Of a stretch of 64,000 bases of DNA, positions 26,521-35,656 are shown piece by piece. The notes beneath the pieces are model-generated. The model did not search any database, was not told where the DNA came from, and was given only the letters and a program-made list of their open reading frames with translations. Every line of letters begins with the position of its first letter. The stretch's first letter is position 1. A program made the position numbers and the translations under genes. The stretch is from a virus. The DNA lies in the IMG/VR virus record IMGVR_UViG_3300042922_000265, positions 62,001 through 126,000 of that record. One strand, 5' to 3'.

Positions 26521-26880
26521 TCAAGCCTTTCGTGTCGAGATGACCAGCAGGTCCCGGATGAACCGGACCAGCATGCACAGTCCCAGAGACCCGGACAAGA
26601 CGACCTCCAGAACGTAGCCCCGCTCCTGGAAGAGCAACACGGAAAATCGACTCACCGTGTAGGCCATGGCCAGGTCACCAGCGGCGCACAGCAGCGCAGA
26701 CTTGCGGGTGTCGATGACGTATCCCACCAGGACGATCAACGGCGCAGCGACATAGACGATGGCTCGTTGCTGAAAGCCCTCGGTGATGACGGTGTGCACG
26801 CCCCAGAACCAGATCAGCAGGTACACCACGAACTGGTACAAGAAGATCTGCTCAATGGTGATGTGCAGTCGCTTCAGCAT
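26521..26880 (-). CDS. Small polytopic membrane protein, 119 aa
   Basis: Three to four hydrophobic helices (FLYQFVVYLLIWFWGV, AIVYVAAPLIVLVGYVI, a third near residue 85) with a charged C-terminus. First gene after the capsid terminator. Could be a holin or another inner-membrane protein; there is no lysin next to it in the window. Confidence 0.6.
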   Translation of the reverse strand: MLKRLHITIEQIFLYQFVVYLLIWFWGVHTVITEGFQQRAIVYVAAPLIVLVGYVIDTRKSALLCAAGDLAMAYTVSRFSVLLFQERGYVLEVVLSGSLGLCMLVRFIRDLLVISTRKA

Positions 26881-26922
26881 AAGGGTTTCTCCTCCTACCT
26901 ATTCCAGGACGAGGAACAAGAA

Positions 26923-26950
26923 AACCCCCCACGCCGTAGCGCGAGGGGTT
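26923..26950 (-). terminator. Intrinsic terminator after the major capsid gene
   Basis: AACCCC pairs with GGGGTT, with an inner CGC/GCG pair, and the minus strand continues TTTTCTTG. It is 13 nt after the capsid gene stop and separates head from fibre transcription. Confidence 0.75.
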
Positions 26951-26962
26951 CTCCTGAGGTGC

Positions 26963-27970
26963 TTACGCCTTGCGGAGGATGACGATACCGCGAGGGTTGA
27001 GGATGGCCATACCGACCAGCTCGTCCATGACCCAGCCCTTGTGGAACTGCTCGACCATGTTGTTCTCCTCGACGTCCAAGGAGTACATGACCGGGAACAC
27101 GCCGAGGAACTGCGGCTCCGGGGTCAGGTAGACAGTGCCACGCGGGATGATGATCGACTTGCCGATCTGGAACTCGCCGAACTGCACGATGCGCTCACCG
27201 GCCACCACGGAGTCCTTGAAGGCCCAACCGGTGGTGTTGATGTCCCACCGGTACAGGTCGCGGTATTCCTGGGGGTTGGCCAGGAGGCGCGAGCTGTCCA
27301 GCTGACGCTGGTCGGTGTAGGTGACTGCGGTGTAGAGATCGTCGGGCATGAGGTGCGTGCCTGCGATGGTGATCTCGTTCGGCAGTGCGCCGCCGCCGGG
27401 GCCGGGGACAGCCGAGGCGTCCACGACACGGTAGCTGACGGCTGCAGCCTCCAGCAGCGTCACGAGGCGCGAGTCCTCCTGGCGCATGATGGCCTGCTTG
27501 GTCATGTCCTGCGTGTACTCCACGATGTTGCTGCGGAGGTAGTACAGGTCTTCCTTCTTGATCTGCGGGAAGGACGCGATGCGGAACAGCTGGACCTCGA
27601 CACGCTTGCCCTCGAACGGCGTGATCTTGATCTCGCCCTCGTTGCCGTGCAGCATGTAAGCCTGGCCGAGGTCGTCCAGCACGTCGTACTGGATCGGGAT
27701 ACCCGGCGTCAGGGTGTCCTCCAGCAGCACGTTACGCAGGATGCCCTGGTAGCGGAGCTGCAGCTGGATTGGGCCGATCATCGACTGACCGAGGCGCTGG
27801 ATGCCGCCGACCTTGTCGCTCAGGATGTGAGCGAGCTTGGTCTGCTTCTCCTGCGTGGAGAGCTTGCGCCCTGCCATGCGGCGCTTGGCCTGCACGATGT
27901 CAGCGACGTAGTCGTCACTGCTCTTGGCGAAACGGCCCAGGCCGCTGCCAACTGCGGTTGGGAGACTCAT
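26963..27970 (-). CDS. Major capsid protein, 335 aa
   Basis: HK97-type size and layout: an N-terminal helical arm (KLSTQEKQTKLAHILSDKVG), an alpha/beta core, a long beta-rich E-loop-like region, and a conserved end (PQFLGVFPVMYSLDVEENN). Preceded by a decoration-like gene and the protease and followed by a terminator, the usual high-expression place. Start overlaps the upstream stop (TAATG). Confidence 0.85.
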   Translation of the reverse strand: MSLPTAVGSGLGRFAKSSDDYVADIVQAKRRMAGRKLSTQEKQTKLAHILSDKVGGIQRLGQSMIGPIQLQLRYQGILRNVLLEDTLTPGIPIQYDVLDDLGQAYMLHGNEGEIKITPFEGKRVEVQLFRIASFPQIKKEDLYYLRSNIVEYTQDMTKQAIMRQEDSRLVTLLEAAAVSYRVVDASAVPGPGGGALPNEITIAGTHLMPDDLYTAVTYTDQRQLDSSRLLANPQEYRDLYRWDINTTGWAFKDSVVAGERIVQFGEFQIGKSIIIPRGTVYLTPEPQFLGVFPVMYSLDVEENNMVEQFHKGWVMDELVGMAILNPRGIVILRKA

Positions 27971-28512
27971 TAGCTGCCACCTCCCAGGTTGCCGCCGGTA
28001 CCCAGGTCGTACTGGTTGAGGCGGACCACGATCTTGTCGGTCGACGGGATGTCGATCAGCTCGGCGATGACGTTCGCGCTGGTGACACCCGCCGGGGTCA
28101 GCTGACCCTGAGCGTTGGCGGTCAGCATGAAGCGTCCCGGACCGGTGGCCTCAGGCCAGTCGGCTTCGGTGTCGAAGGCCGGTGCGAGGATCTCGAACAC
28201 GGCCTGGTTGCCGCCCACCCATACGGTGAACAGTCCGGTGCCGCTACCGGTGACCTCGTTGACCTCGTGACCGTTGTATCCGCCGGTGTTGACGAACAGG
28301 GCCGAGAGGCCGAATGGGGTAGTGCCTGCCTCACCCGTGTACGGGGCGAAGACCTCTCCGTACACGCGCTGCATCACGGTGCCGGGGTAGATGTCGAAGT
28401 CGACATCCAGGTCGGGGTCAAGGAACCCGCCCCAGGGCGTTGCCTGGTGGTTGGCGTACAGCGGACGAAGGGTCCGCTTCTGCGCCGGGTTACTCAGTGG
28501 TGGCCTGAACAC
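27970..28512 (-). CDS. Capsid decoration or head protein, 180 aa
   Basis: GTG start after AAGGAG. Gly-rich, beta-type sequence with no catalytic residues, coupled to the major capsid gene. Such a gene between protease and capsid is commonly a head decoration or stabilisation protein. Positional call. Confidence 0.6.
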   Translation of the reverse strand: MFRPPLSNPAQKRTLRPLYANHQATPWGGFLDPDLDVDFDIYPGTVMQRVYGEVFAPYTGEAGTTPFGLSALFVNTGGYNGHEVNEVTGSGTGLFTVWVGGNQAVFEILAPAFDTEADWPEATGPGRFMLTANAQGQLTPAGVTSANVIAELIDIPSTDKIVVRLNQYDLGTGGNLGGGS

Positions 28513-28516
28513 GATT

Positions 28517-28546
28517 CAACTCCTTTCATGACTCGTTGAAGCCTGC
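28517..28546 (-). repeat. Stem-loop around the ribosome site of the 27970-28512 gene
   Basis: TTCAAC and GTTGAA pair over 6 bp with the AAGGAG ribosome site in the loop and arm. Weaker than the structures at 26479 and 35336. Confidence 0.35.
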
Positions 28547-28552
28547 GGCTGA

Positions 28553-31500
28553 TTAGCCGAACATCAGGCTGTCGTTGCTGGGATCGTTTGCCGCGACCAC
28601 TCGGCCTGCAGTCCGAGGCGAGGTGGTTCCGCCCTGGCTGATTCCTGGTGGTACTGGCGATGCGGTCCCGCGAGTCCTTCCGCTGGCGACCTTCTGTGCA
28701 ACCCGCTCGTGATCCGCCTGGCGAACCATGGCGAAACGCTCGGCGAGCGCGGTGCGGTCCATGATCAGACCGCGTGACATCTTCTCGAACTGCGCGGCGA
28801 GCTGGTACTTCCGCTCGCGCGTGTTCTGCTCCAGACCGGCAGCGATCATGGCTTCCGCGCAGCGGATTGCCAGGATGCCGTCGGCCTTGGCGGCGCTCTT
28901 GTTCGGGGCCTGCCCCGGAGCAAAGTTCTGACCGGTGCTCAGGTCCGGGTCGGCGAGATCGTCGCCCGCGTTGTTCGCGTAGCCCTTCTCGTCGAACTGG
29001 CTGTCCTGAGACTCTTCCGGGTTGGTGTTGCTGACCGGAGCCGGGACGCTGATGCGATCATCCGGCGCGGCGGTCTCAAGATCCACTGCCTTCTTGCGCA
29101 CGGGCTGTCCCTTCTTCTCGGCCTCAACCTTTCGGGCCTGTCGCAGTGCCAAACCCAGTGCCGGGTACATCGACTCGACCTTGATCTTGTTGTAGGCCGC
29201 GAACTGGCGAGCCGCCCGGTCGATGTTCTTCGGGCTGTGCTGGCGGGCCGACTTGCCGGTGCTGGCGGTCAGCCAGCGATCGAAGACCTGGAAGGTGCGC
29301 AGGCTCGACTCCTTGGCACCAGGGTCGGTGCGCTGGGCGTCAGCGTTCGGGTCGGCGCTCTCAAAGTGATCGCCGGTCAGCTCTTCGCTGGCCGAGTCCT
29401 GAACGGTCGGGTTGACCTCGGTGGCCACCGGGCCTCCGGCATCGCTGCCGTCTGCCTTGAAGGTACGACCGGCGATGCGGGCGTACTCGCGTGCGGTGGC
29501 CTCCAGCTCACGCTTCTGCTGGGCCAGCTTGGCGGTCAGGCTCTTGGCGTACGCCTCGTCGGCCACCAGGTTGTCCTCGGTATTCGAGATCTCCTGGCCG
29601 TCCTTGGGGGTGCTGGCCTCTTCCTCTGCAGGGGTCTCCGTAATGAAGATCTCTTCCTGCTCGCCCTGATCGTTGCGACCGAACGGTCCACCGTCAGTGT
29701 GTGGTCCCTCCGCGAAGTGCGAAGTGCCCGCCGTCTTCCGGCGCGTTGCCAAGGTGCTGCGCTGTGCCATGTTGGCGGTTCCTTTCACGGTGTTCCTACT
29801 GCTTCCAGATTCTGCGGACATTTTTTCCAGGGTCCACAGGGCTGCCTCCCGGTTGAAGTCAGCCTTCTCTTCCGGCGTCAGGTCGCGACCTGCGGTGATG
29901 GCGTCCCACCAATTCGCAACCCTGTGGCCGTAGTAACGCTCCATCCAAGCCAGCTCGTGGCCTGACATCGCGCCGCGCAGCGCGAAGGTCTGCATCGGCA
30001 CCTGCGGCGGCGGTGCGCCCGCTGCCCCTCCGGTGCCGGGGATCGGGATCTTGAGCGTCATGTACTCGGTGGTGTCGACCGGTCCTGCCGGTGGCACCGG
30101 GCCGCCACCCTCGGCGGGTCCAGGGACGCCGCCGCCGTTCGGGTTGCCCATGGCCTCCGGGTTGGGACCCATACCCTGCTGCTCGTCCTCGGCCTGCTCG
30201 CGGTCCAGCTGGTTGGCTTGGGACAGATCAGGCATCGACAGCTCGTCAGGGCTCTCGACGTAGTGGTGGAAGTCGTCGTTGTCGTCCTCGGGGGCCGAGC
30301 CCTCCTCGCGGAGAGTGTCGACCGCCTGCGGGGCCTCGATCTCGCCCCATGCACGCTTCATGATCATGTCGCGCACCTCCTTCTTGAATGAGGCCGTGAT
30401 GACGCCGGTGTGCGACACATAATCGGCTTTGCGGAAGTCATGCAGGCCAGCGGTGCGCAGTGCGCGGACCAGCCGACCTGCAGCGCGATCTTGTAGCGGA
30501 CCGGTGTGCACGTGGTCCATATGGTTCTGGGTCGGGTCGCCCCGATCCTCCATTGGCTCGGTACGACCGTCTGGGTAGTGCATCTGCTGCTGCCAGATGA
30601 CGTACGGTGCGCCGTTCTCGAACGCGGTGGACTTGACCTGCTCGGCCACCGCCGGGTCGGTGGTCATGTAGTCCAAAGCGCCGTTGTTGTGCTCGTCGAA
30701 CCCGTCGCCGCCGGGGCGGTATCCACCGATCTCGTTGTCAGCGGGGTCCAGGCCCTCCAGGGCGTCGTGCAGGCCGCGCGAGATGTCCATGATGCCGTCG
30801 TCACCGACGCCACCGCTGGAGGAAGCTGCCGCTGCGGGATCACCCAGTTCGCCACCGCCGATCGCGTTGCCGACACCAGCTCCGCCACCGCTGGTGGTGC
30901 CACCACCCGAGCTGCCACCCGAGCCGTCATAGATCGGGCTGTCGCCACGCGCCTTGGACATCTGCTCGGTCTCGCAGGTCTGTCCTGGTGGGCATTCTGC
31001 ACCATGGATGTGCTTGCGCTTACCCACGATGACCTTGGAGGCCACAGCAGTCTCGTCTGCGGGGTCGAAGACGTAGCTCAGCTCAAAGAAGCTGAGCTTG
31101 TGGCAGGACTCGTAGACCAGCTTCTGCTCCATCTTGCCGGTCTTCTTGTTGCGGATGTTGATCCGCTCGCCCTTCTGCGCGAGGACGTGGTAGCACATGT
31201 CCTCCATATCCTGGGCCTTGTTGCCGCAGGCTGAGCAGATAGTAAACCCGGCCTCTGCTCCCATGGAGACGGAATCGAGTCCACCGGTCTTGATCTCGTT
31301 GGCCAGCAGAGGGAACCGCTGGGCGTCGATCTCCTGGACAACCTCAATGTACTTGTCTCGACCGTTCTCGATGTAGCGGGATGCTACAACGACACCGCGC
31401 GCCTCGTTGGGATCGTAATTTTCGTGGTTGACGAAGACGGGCTTACCCACGAAGGTGTGCGCGGCCTCTCGCAGCTCGTTGCTGGGCCAGCCGTCAAAGT

Positions 31501-31669
31501 TCTGGTTGACCCGTGCACTGATCGCCCGGACCACCGTGTACAGATAGCCGGGCTTGATCTCAAAGCCGGGGAGAGAATAGCTCTTGAGAATCCGCTTGCG
31601 GATGGCCTGCTTGGACGGCGTGCGGATGACGTACTTCTGGTCAACCACCAACTCGCGCGTGGTGCTCAC
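28553..31669 (-). CDS. Capsid maturation protease fused to a long scaffold-like tail, 1038 aa
   Basis: Residues ~1-200 carry a phage prohead-protease pattern: a His in VFVNHENYDP, Ser in LDSVSMGAE and the FFELSYVFDPAD segment, consistent with herpesvirus-type serine proteases of tailed phages. A CSACG ... C knuckle near residue 145 may bind zinc. Residues ~240-1038 are Gly/Ser/Asp/Glu-rich with helical parts, probably scaffold or internal protein sequence. GTG start 7 nt after GAGGAGG. Protease plus scaffold in one gene is known from other phages; this tail is unusually long. Confidence 0.75.
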   Translation of the reverse strand: MSTTRELVVDQKYVIRTPSKQAIRKRILKSYSLPGFEIKPGYLYTVVRAISARVNQNFDGWPSNELREAAHTFVGKPVFVNHENYDPNEARGVVVASRYIENGRDKYIEVVQEIDAQRFPLLANEIKTGGLDSVSMGAEAGFTICSACGNKAQDMEDMCYHVLAQKGERINIRNKKTGKMEQKLVYESCHKLSFFELSYVFDPADETAVASKVIVGKRKHIHGAECPPGQTCETEQMSKARGDSPIYDGSGGSSGGGTTSGGGAGVGNAIGGGELGDPAAAASSSGGVGDDGIMDISRGLHDALEGLDPADNEIGGYRPGGDGFDEHNNGALDYMTTDPAVAEQVKSTAFENGAPYVIWQQQMHYPDGRTEPMEDRGDPTQNHMDHVHTGPLQDRAAGRLVRALRTAGLHDFRKADYVSHTGVITASFKKEVRDMIMKRAWGEIEAPQAVDTLREEGSAPEDDNDDFHHYVESPDELSMPDLSQANQLDREQAEDEQQGMGPNPEAMGNPNGGGVPGPAEGGGPVPPAGPVDTTEYMTLKIPIPGTGGAAGAPPPQVPMQTFALRGAMSGHELAWMERYYGHRVANWWDAITAGRDLTPEEKADFNREAALWTLEKMSAESGSSRNTVKGTANMAQRSTLATRRKTAGTSHFAEGPHTDGGPFGRNDQGEQEEIFITETPAEEEASTPKDGQEISNTEDNLVADEAYAKSLTAKLAQQKRELEATAREYARIAGRTFKADGSDAGGPVATEVNPTVQDSASEELTGDHFESADPNADAQRTDPGAKESSLRTFQVFDRWLTASTGKSARQHSPKNIDRAARQFAAYNKIKVESMYPALGLALRQARKVEAEKKGQPVRKKAVDLETAAPDDRISVPAPVSNTNPEESQDSQFDEKGYANNAGDDLADPDLSTGQNFAPGQAPNKSAAKADGILAIRCAEAMIAAGLEQNTRERKYQLAAQFEKMSRGLIMDRTALAERFAMVRQADHERVAQKVASGRTRGTASPVPPGISQGGTTSPRTAGRVVAANDPSNDSLMFG

Positions 31670-31704
31670 GACACCTCCTCTCTGCTTCTAGGCGGTCGTC
31701 GCGA

Positions 31705-34700
31705 TTACCACAGGCCGACGCTGTTCTCGGCCTCGTAGTGCGTGCCCCGCAGGTCCAGCTGGTCCAGGTTGCCCGCGCCGCCGCGCTTGCCCTCTTGGAT
31801 CAGTGCGGCCTGCTCGGCGGGCGAGTAATTCCGACCTGCGGTGCGCAGCATCGCCTGGCGGAATGCTGGGGACGCGGCGAAGTCGTCGTACTGGCCACCG
31901 CCGCCACCGGGAGCGTCCAGGGCCGACCCACCGGCAGCTGCCTGGCGTTGGAACTCGGCCACGATGTCACGAGGAGCTTCCTCGCCGCTGAAGTCGGCAG
32001 CGGTCTTGGAGTACGGGTCGAAATCGTCCGGGATGTGCTCGGCCTCGACCGCGCGCGCCTGGCGTGGTGCCCGAATGCTGACAACCTCGGGCTCCACGGG
32101 TGGGCGACGCGGCCCGTTGCCTGCGCGAGTAATGCCTGCACCACGCGTCATAGCTGTCACGGTCTCACCGTCGCTGCTGGACTGGCCCTTGCCCCAATCC
32201 GCACGAGCCTGGTCCAGGCCCTTGGTGAGGTGGTTCTTCTCGGGCTCCTCGGTGACGTCCTCGCGGTTGTCCGAGTAGTTGTCCTTGACGTTGTCCTTGG
32301 ACTGCTCCCAGTCGGTCTTGTTGAACCCGCCCGAGCCGTTGAACGGCTTGTGGTCGGCGGTGCCGTCCGGGTAGGCCGCCATGAGCCAGTCACGGTCGGC
32401 GTGCAGCTGTCGGCTGGAGAAGATGCCGCTGATCGCATCAGTGACGCCACCGATTGCGTCTGTGGCCATGCCGACGCCGTCACCGATCATGCCGCCGATG
32501 TCGCCCACGGTGCTCATGACGTCACCGAAGCCATCCAGGCCACCTGACATCGGCGATGCGCCCATGTCGCTGGTGGTGCCGGGATCAGTCTGCGTACCGC
32601 TCGCTGCAGGATCGTCGACCGCTGCGGTCCCCGCCGTGTCGATGGGGCCAGCGACCGCGCTGGCACCGGTTGCAGCATCCGTGGTGGCCTGAGGGGTCAC
32701 CGGAGGCGGAACAGCAGCACCTGGCGTCACCGGAGCTGTTGCCGGGTCCGCCGGGAGGTCAGCGTGCCGACGGCGGCTGGTCTTGTTGGTGGCCGTGGCG
32801 TCTGCCGCTGCGCTTGCGGGGTCACCAGGAGCGGACACTGCAGCGGTGTCGTTTCCACCGATGCCGGGTCCCTGGACCGCCGGTGCGGCGCTGGTGTCGG
32901 CACCGGTGCCGCTGCTGCCCCCTGCTGCTGAGAGGTCCAGTTTCTGGCCGGGCTGGATCAGATTGGCATCACCGCCGATGACGTCCTTGTTGGAGTCGTA
33001 CAGGCCCTGCCAGTTGTCGCCCAGGCCCTGAGACTCGGCGATACCCGAAAGGGTGTCACCCGACTGGACCTCATAGGTCCCACCACCAGCGGCAGCTCCG
33101 CCCTCACCAGGTGCATCACCCTTGACGCCGTTGCCCTGGTTGTACATCTCGTTGTAGGCGTTGGGTTGGCCACCTGCGGCACCACCCTCACCGGCAGCGT
33201 CACCCTTGGTGCCGTTGCCTTGGCCATACTGCTGGTTGTAGAAGTTCGGGCCGTCCGAGCCACCAGCGGCGGGCGCGCCCGTGCCAGTGCCCGGTGCTGC
33301 GCCACCCGGCTTGTCGTACACACCGCCGGGGTTGGCGAACGCACTGCCCTCCGGCAGCGGAGACGCTGGCTCGTTACCAGGCGCGTACGGAGTCACCGGG
33401 TTGGCTGAGCTGAACGGCGCTGCCGCCGAACCGCCGCCCGCCGGGGCAGCGGTCGGAGCGGCGGGCTGGGACTCGTTGAAGGCGTCCCCACCAGCAAACG
33501 GCGAGTTGCTCGGCATCTTGGGGGTCGACGACGGGTTGTTGCCAGGACCATACGGCAGCACAGGGTCACCCGGTGCGGCATGACGGCGCAGACTGGCCAC
33601 CAGCTGGTCGGCGTCCACGCCCTTCTCCCGCGCGCGCTCCACGTCGTCGCGGATCTGCTCGACCCGGTCCTCCATGTTGCCCAGGTCGTCTTCCTGGGGG
33701 CGCTCGGCCCAGTCGCGGATGTCCTCCAGCGCACCACGGGCCTCACCCGTATTGCGAACGGTCCAGTCCTTGATGGTCTGGTCGTCGGCCTGCTTCTGGT
33801 ACGGACGACGGCCCTTGTTGCCCTTGCCGCCCTTGTTCAGGTGGCTGGACTGCATGGTCAGGTAGGCGGCGTAGCCGTGCGAGCACAGCCGACCGACGAA
33901 CGTCAGGCGGCGCTGGAAAGCCCACTTCCCCCAGTCGCACGCGCAGTGCCAATGAGTGATCGACTGGGCACCGCCGCCACCGTATGCGCCGCCCTTCTTG
34001 ATCATGACGTCGTAGGTGCCGTGATCACCCTGGACGCTGGCGTAGATGCGGTCGTAGTCGACGTCCTTGACGGTGACGCGGCCCTCCCGGCGCAGACGCT
34101 GAGCCTTCTGGCGCACGTCCTTCCAGGCAGCGGTCCGCAGCATCTCGTCGGCCTCGACCAGCTCACCGTACTGCGCGGTGTGGTGGGCGCATCCGCCATG
34201 CACGTGACCCGCGCGGGTGATGAATCCCGCCGGGTCGTTCCTAAAAGCCGCAACCTCCGCCGAAACGGGGGCGTGGGTGTCGGCATAGCGCGAGTCCAGG
34301 CCAGCGGGACGGTAGCTGCCGTGCTTGGTGGTCAGGTCGCCCCAACCGCCGCCCAAGCTGGGCAGCGGCAGTGGGTCTTCCTGGCTGATCTGCTCGCCGA
34401 TCTGCCCACCGAGATCCGCGCCGAGTGCGGCGGAATCCTGGGCAGCCGGATCAACGTTGGGATCGCCATGAATGGCGCGCTCTGCAGCGCCACCGGCCAG
34501 ACCCTGCGCCACGCCACGGGCCAGCGGAACAGCCAGTGCTGCCGGGTTGGCGTGCAGGAACCGACCGTGGTGCTCGGCGAAGTGCACGATGCCGTCAGGG
34601 CCGGTGGTCTCGCGATCGTCCTCGGTGACGTCCTGGTCGCGCAGGTATTCGTCCTCGGTGTCGTTGACGACCATGAAGCCGGGCTCGAACGGGGTCTTCT

Positions 34701-35331
34701 CGATGTCGGTGTTGAGAACGTCGGCCTGGTGGTAGCTACCGAAGCGATTCTGCTGCGCGTCGGTGCTCATCCACTGATCAGCTGACACCGGAGCGTAGGG
34801 GTCCTCGTCCATCCCTTCTTCATCGAAGTGATGAGGGTTGGTGTCGATACCGGGGTGGCCACCGCCGTAGAGCCCTTCGGCCTGGTTGTCCTGGTACTGC
34901 TCGTGGAACGGGTGTCCCGCCGGGTAGGCGTCCTCCGGGTCGGCCTCCATGCCGCCGTGCGACGGGTAGCCCAAACCGGCGCTCTTGGCGAACAGGTCCG
35001 GGTTCGGGCCGGGGGTGCCGCGCTCGTCACCCTCGTCGCGGCTACGGTCCTCGAACGTCAGCGAGTCCGCTGGGCTGGTGCGCTCATCGGCGTCGATCTC
35101 GTGGATCGGCTGGATCGTCGACTCGGTCAGCGGACCCACACCGTACTGCGGTGCCGGGTCGTAGGGGAGATCGACGCTGTTGCTGCGATCGACGGGTGCG
35201 AACCCCACCTTGGTGGCAGGCATCCAGACGTCGAAGTCCTGCCCTGCCACGCGGTACTCAGTGCGACCGCGCGTGGTCTTGGATTCGACGATCTGGCCGT
35301 AGCCGTACTCGTCGGTGTAGACCTGCTGCAT
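31705..35331 (-). CDS. Large virion protein with SWIM-type zinc knuckle and LysM domain, 1208 aa
   Basis: Residues ~1-340 are acidic and Pro/Asp/His-rich. Near residue 460 a SWIM-like pattern (HWHCACDWGKW ... RLCSHGYAAYL, CxC then CxH) suggests zinc and nucleic-acid binding. Near residue 770 a LysM domain (TYEVQSGDTLSGIAESQGLG ... PGQKLDL) suggests peptidoglycan or chitin binding. Gly/Pro/Ala-rich linkers join these, and the C-terminus is helical. Probably an internal or injected virion protein of the head operon. Its ATG lies behind the strongest ribosome-hiding stem-loop in the window. Confidence 0.65.
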   Translation of the reverse strand: MQQVYTDEYGYGQIVESKTTRGRTEYRVAGQDFDVWMPATKVGFAPVDRSNSVDLPYDPAPQYGVGPLTESTIQPIHEIDADERTSPADSLTFEDRSRDEGDERGTPGPNPDLFAKSAGLGYPSHGGMEADPEDAYPAGHPFHEQYQDNQAEGLYGGGHPGIDTNPHHFDEEGMDEDPYAPVSADQWMSTDAQQNRFGSYHQADVLNTDIEKTPFEPGFMVVNDTEDEYLRDQDVTEDDRETTGPDGIVHFAEHHGRFLHANPAALAVPLARGVAQGLAGGAAERAIHGDPNVDPAAQDSAALGADLGGQIGEQISQEDPLPLPSLGGGWGDLTTKHGSYRPAGLDSRYADTHAPVSAEVAAFRNDPAGFITRAGHVHGGCAHHTAQYGELVEADEMLRTAAWKDVRQKAQRLRREGRVTVKDVDYDRIYASVQGDHGTYDVMIKKGGAYGGGGAQSITHWHCACDWGKWAFQRRLTFVGRLCSHGYAAYLTMQSSHLNKGGKGNKGRRPYQKQADDQTIKDWTVRNTGEARGALEDIRDWAERPQEDDLGNMEDRVEQIRDDVERAREKGVDADQLVASLRRHAAPGDPVLPYGPGNNPSSTPKMPSNSPFAGGDAFNESQPAAPTAAPAGGGSAAAPFSSANPVTPYAPGNEPASPLPEGSAFANPGGVYDKPGGAAPGTGTGAPAAGGSDGPNFYNQQYGQGNGTKGDAAGEGGAAGGQPNAYNEMYNQGNGVKGDAPGEGGAAAGGGTYEVQSGDTLSGIAESQGLGDNWQGLYDSNKDVIGGDANLIQPGQKLDLSAAGGSSGTGADTSAAPAVQGPGIGGNDTAAVSAPGDPASAAADATATNKTSRRRHADLPADPATAPVTPGAAVPPPVTPQATTDAATGASAVAGPIDTAGTAAVDDPAASGTQTDPGTTSDMGASPMSGGLDGFGDVMSTVGDIGGMIGDGVGMATDAIGGVTDAISGIFSSRQLHADRDWLMAAYPDGTADHKPFNGSGGFNKTDWEQSKDNVKDNYSDNREDVTEEPEKNHLTKGLDQARADWGKGQSSSDGETVTAMTRGAGITRAGNGPRRPPVEPEVVSIRAPRQARAVEAEHIPDDFDPYSKTAADFSGEEAPRDIVAEFQRQAAAGGSALDAPGGGGGQYDDFAASPAFRQAMLRTAGRNYSPAEQAALIQEGKRGGAGNLDQLDLRGTHYEAENSVGLW

Positions 35332-35335
35332 CTGT

Positions 35336-35376
35336 CCTCCTCGGAAGCCTCTACATCTTCCGGGCTTCCGAGGAGG
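35336..35376 (-). promoter_or_regulatory. Stem-loop sequestering the ribosome site of the 1208-aa gene
   Basis: CCTCCTCGGAAGCC (336-349) and GGCTTCCGAGGAGG (363-376) pair perfectly over 14 bp around a 13-nt loop. The GAGGAGG ribosome site is in the 3' arm, 4 nt before the ATG. It is the longest such hairpin here. Confidence 0.75.
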
Positions 35377-35387
35377 GCGCTACAGGG

Positions 35388-35621
35388 TCACCCCGCGTAG
35401 GCAGCGCGCACGAACACCATGCCGAGCAGCGTCAGCTCGGTGGCGTCCACCACGCGATAGGTCTTGCGACCAATGCGGCGCACCGTGTAGCGGTTGCCGT
35501 TGCTGTCGTGCTCAGTGGCCGAAACCGAGCCAGTCACCATCGACGTGGTGATGGCGTTCTGGACCAGGACGGCCTCGTTCTCGATGCAACCGAGGGTGTC
35601 TTCAATGCTGTGCTTGCTCAT
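35388..35621 (-). CDS. Small protein, 77 aa, leaderless
   Basis: ATG lies 6 nt after the -10 of a GTTCTAG-type promoter. A small beta-rich domain (GNRYTVRRIGRKTYRVVDAT) follows an N-terminal helix. Not recognised. Confidence 0.6.
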   Translation of the reverse strand: MSKHSIEDTLGCIENEAVLVQNAITTSMVTGSVSATEHDSNGNRYTVRRIGRKTYRVVDATELTLLGMVFVRAAYAG

Positions 35622-35627
35622 GCTTAA

Positions 35628-35656
35628 AGAGTATCAGCTACTAGAACAGATTACAA
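35628..35656 (-). promoter_or_regulatory. Promoter, GTTCTAG family
   Basis: -35 TTGTAA (35651-35656), 17-bp spacer with GTTCTAG, -10 TACTCT (35628-35633), then 6 nt to the ATG at 35621. Confidence 0.6.
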
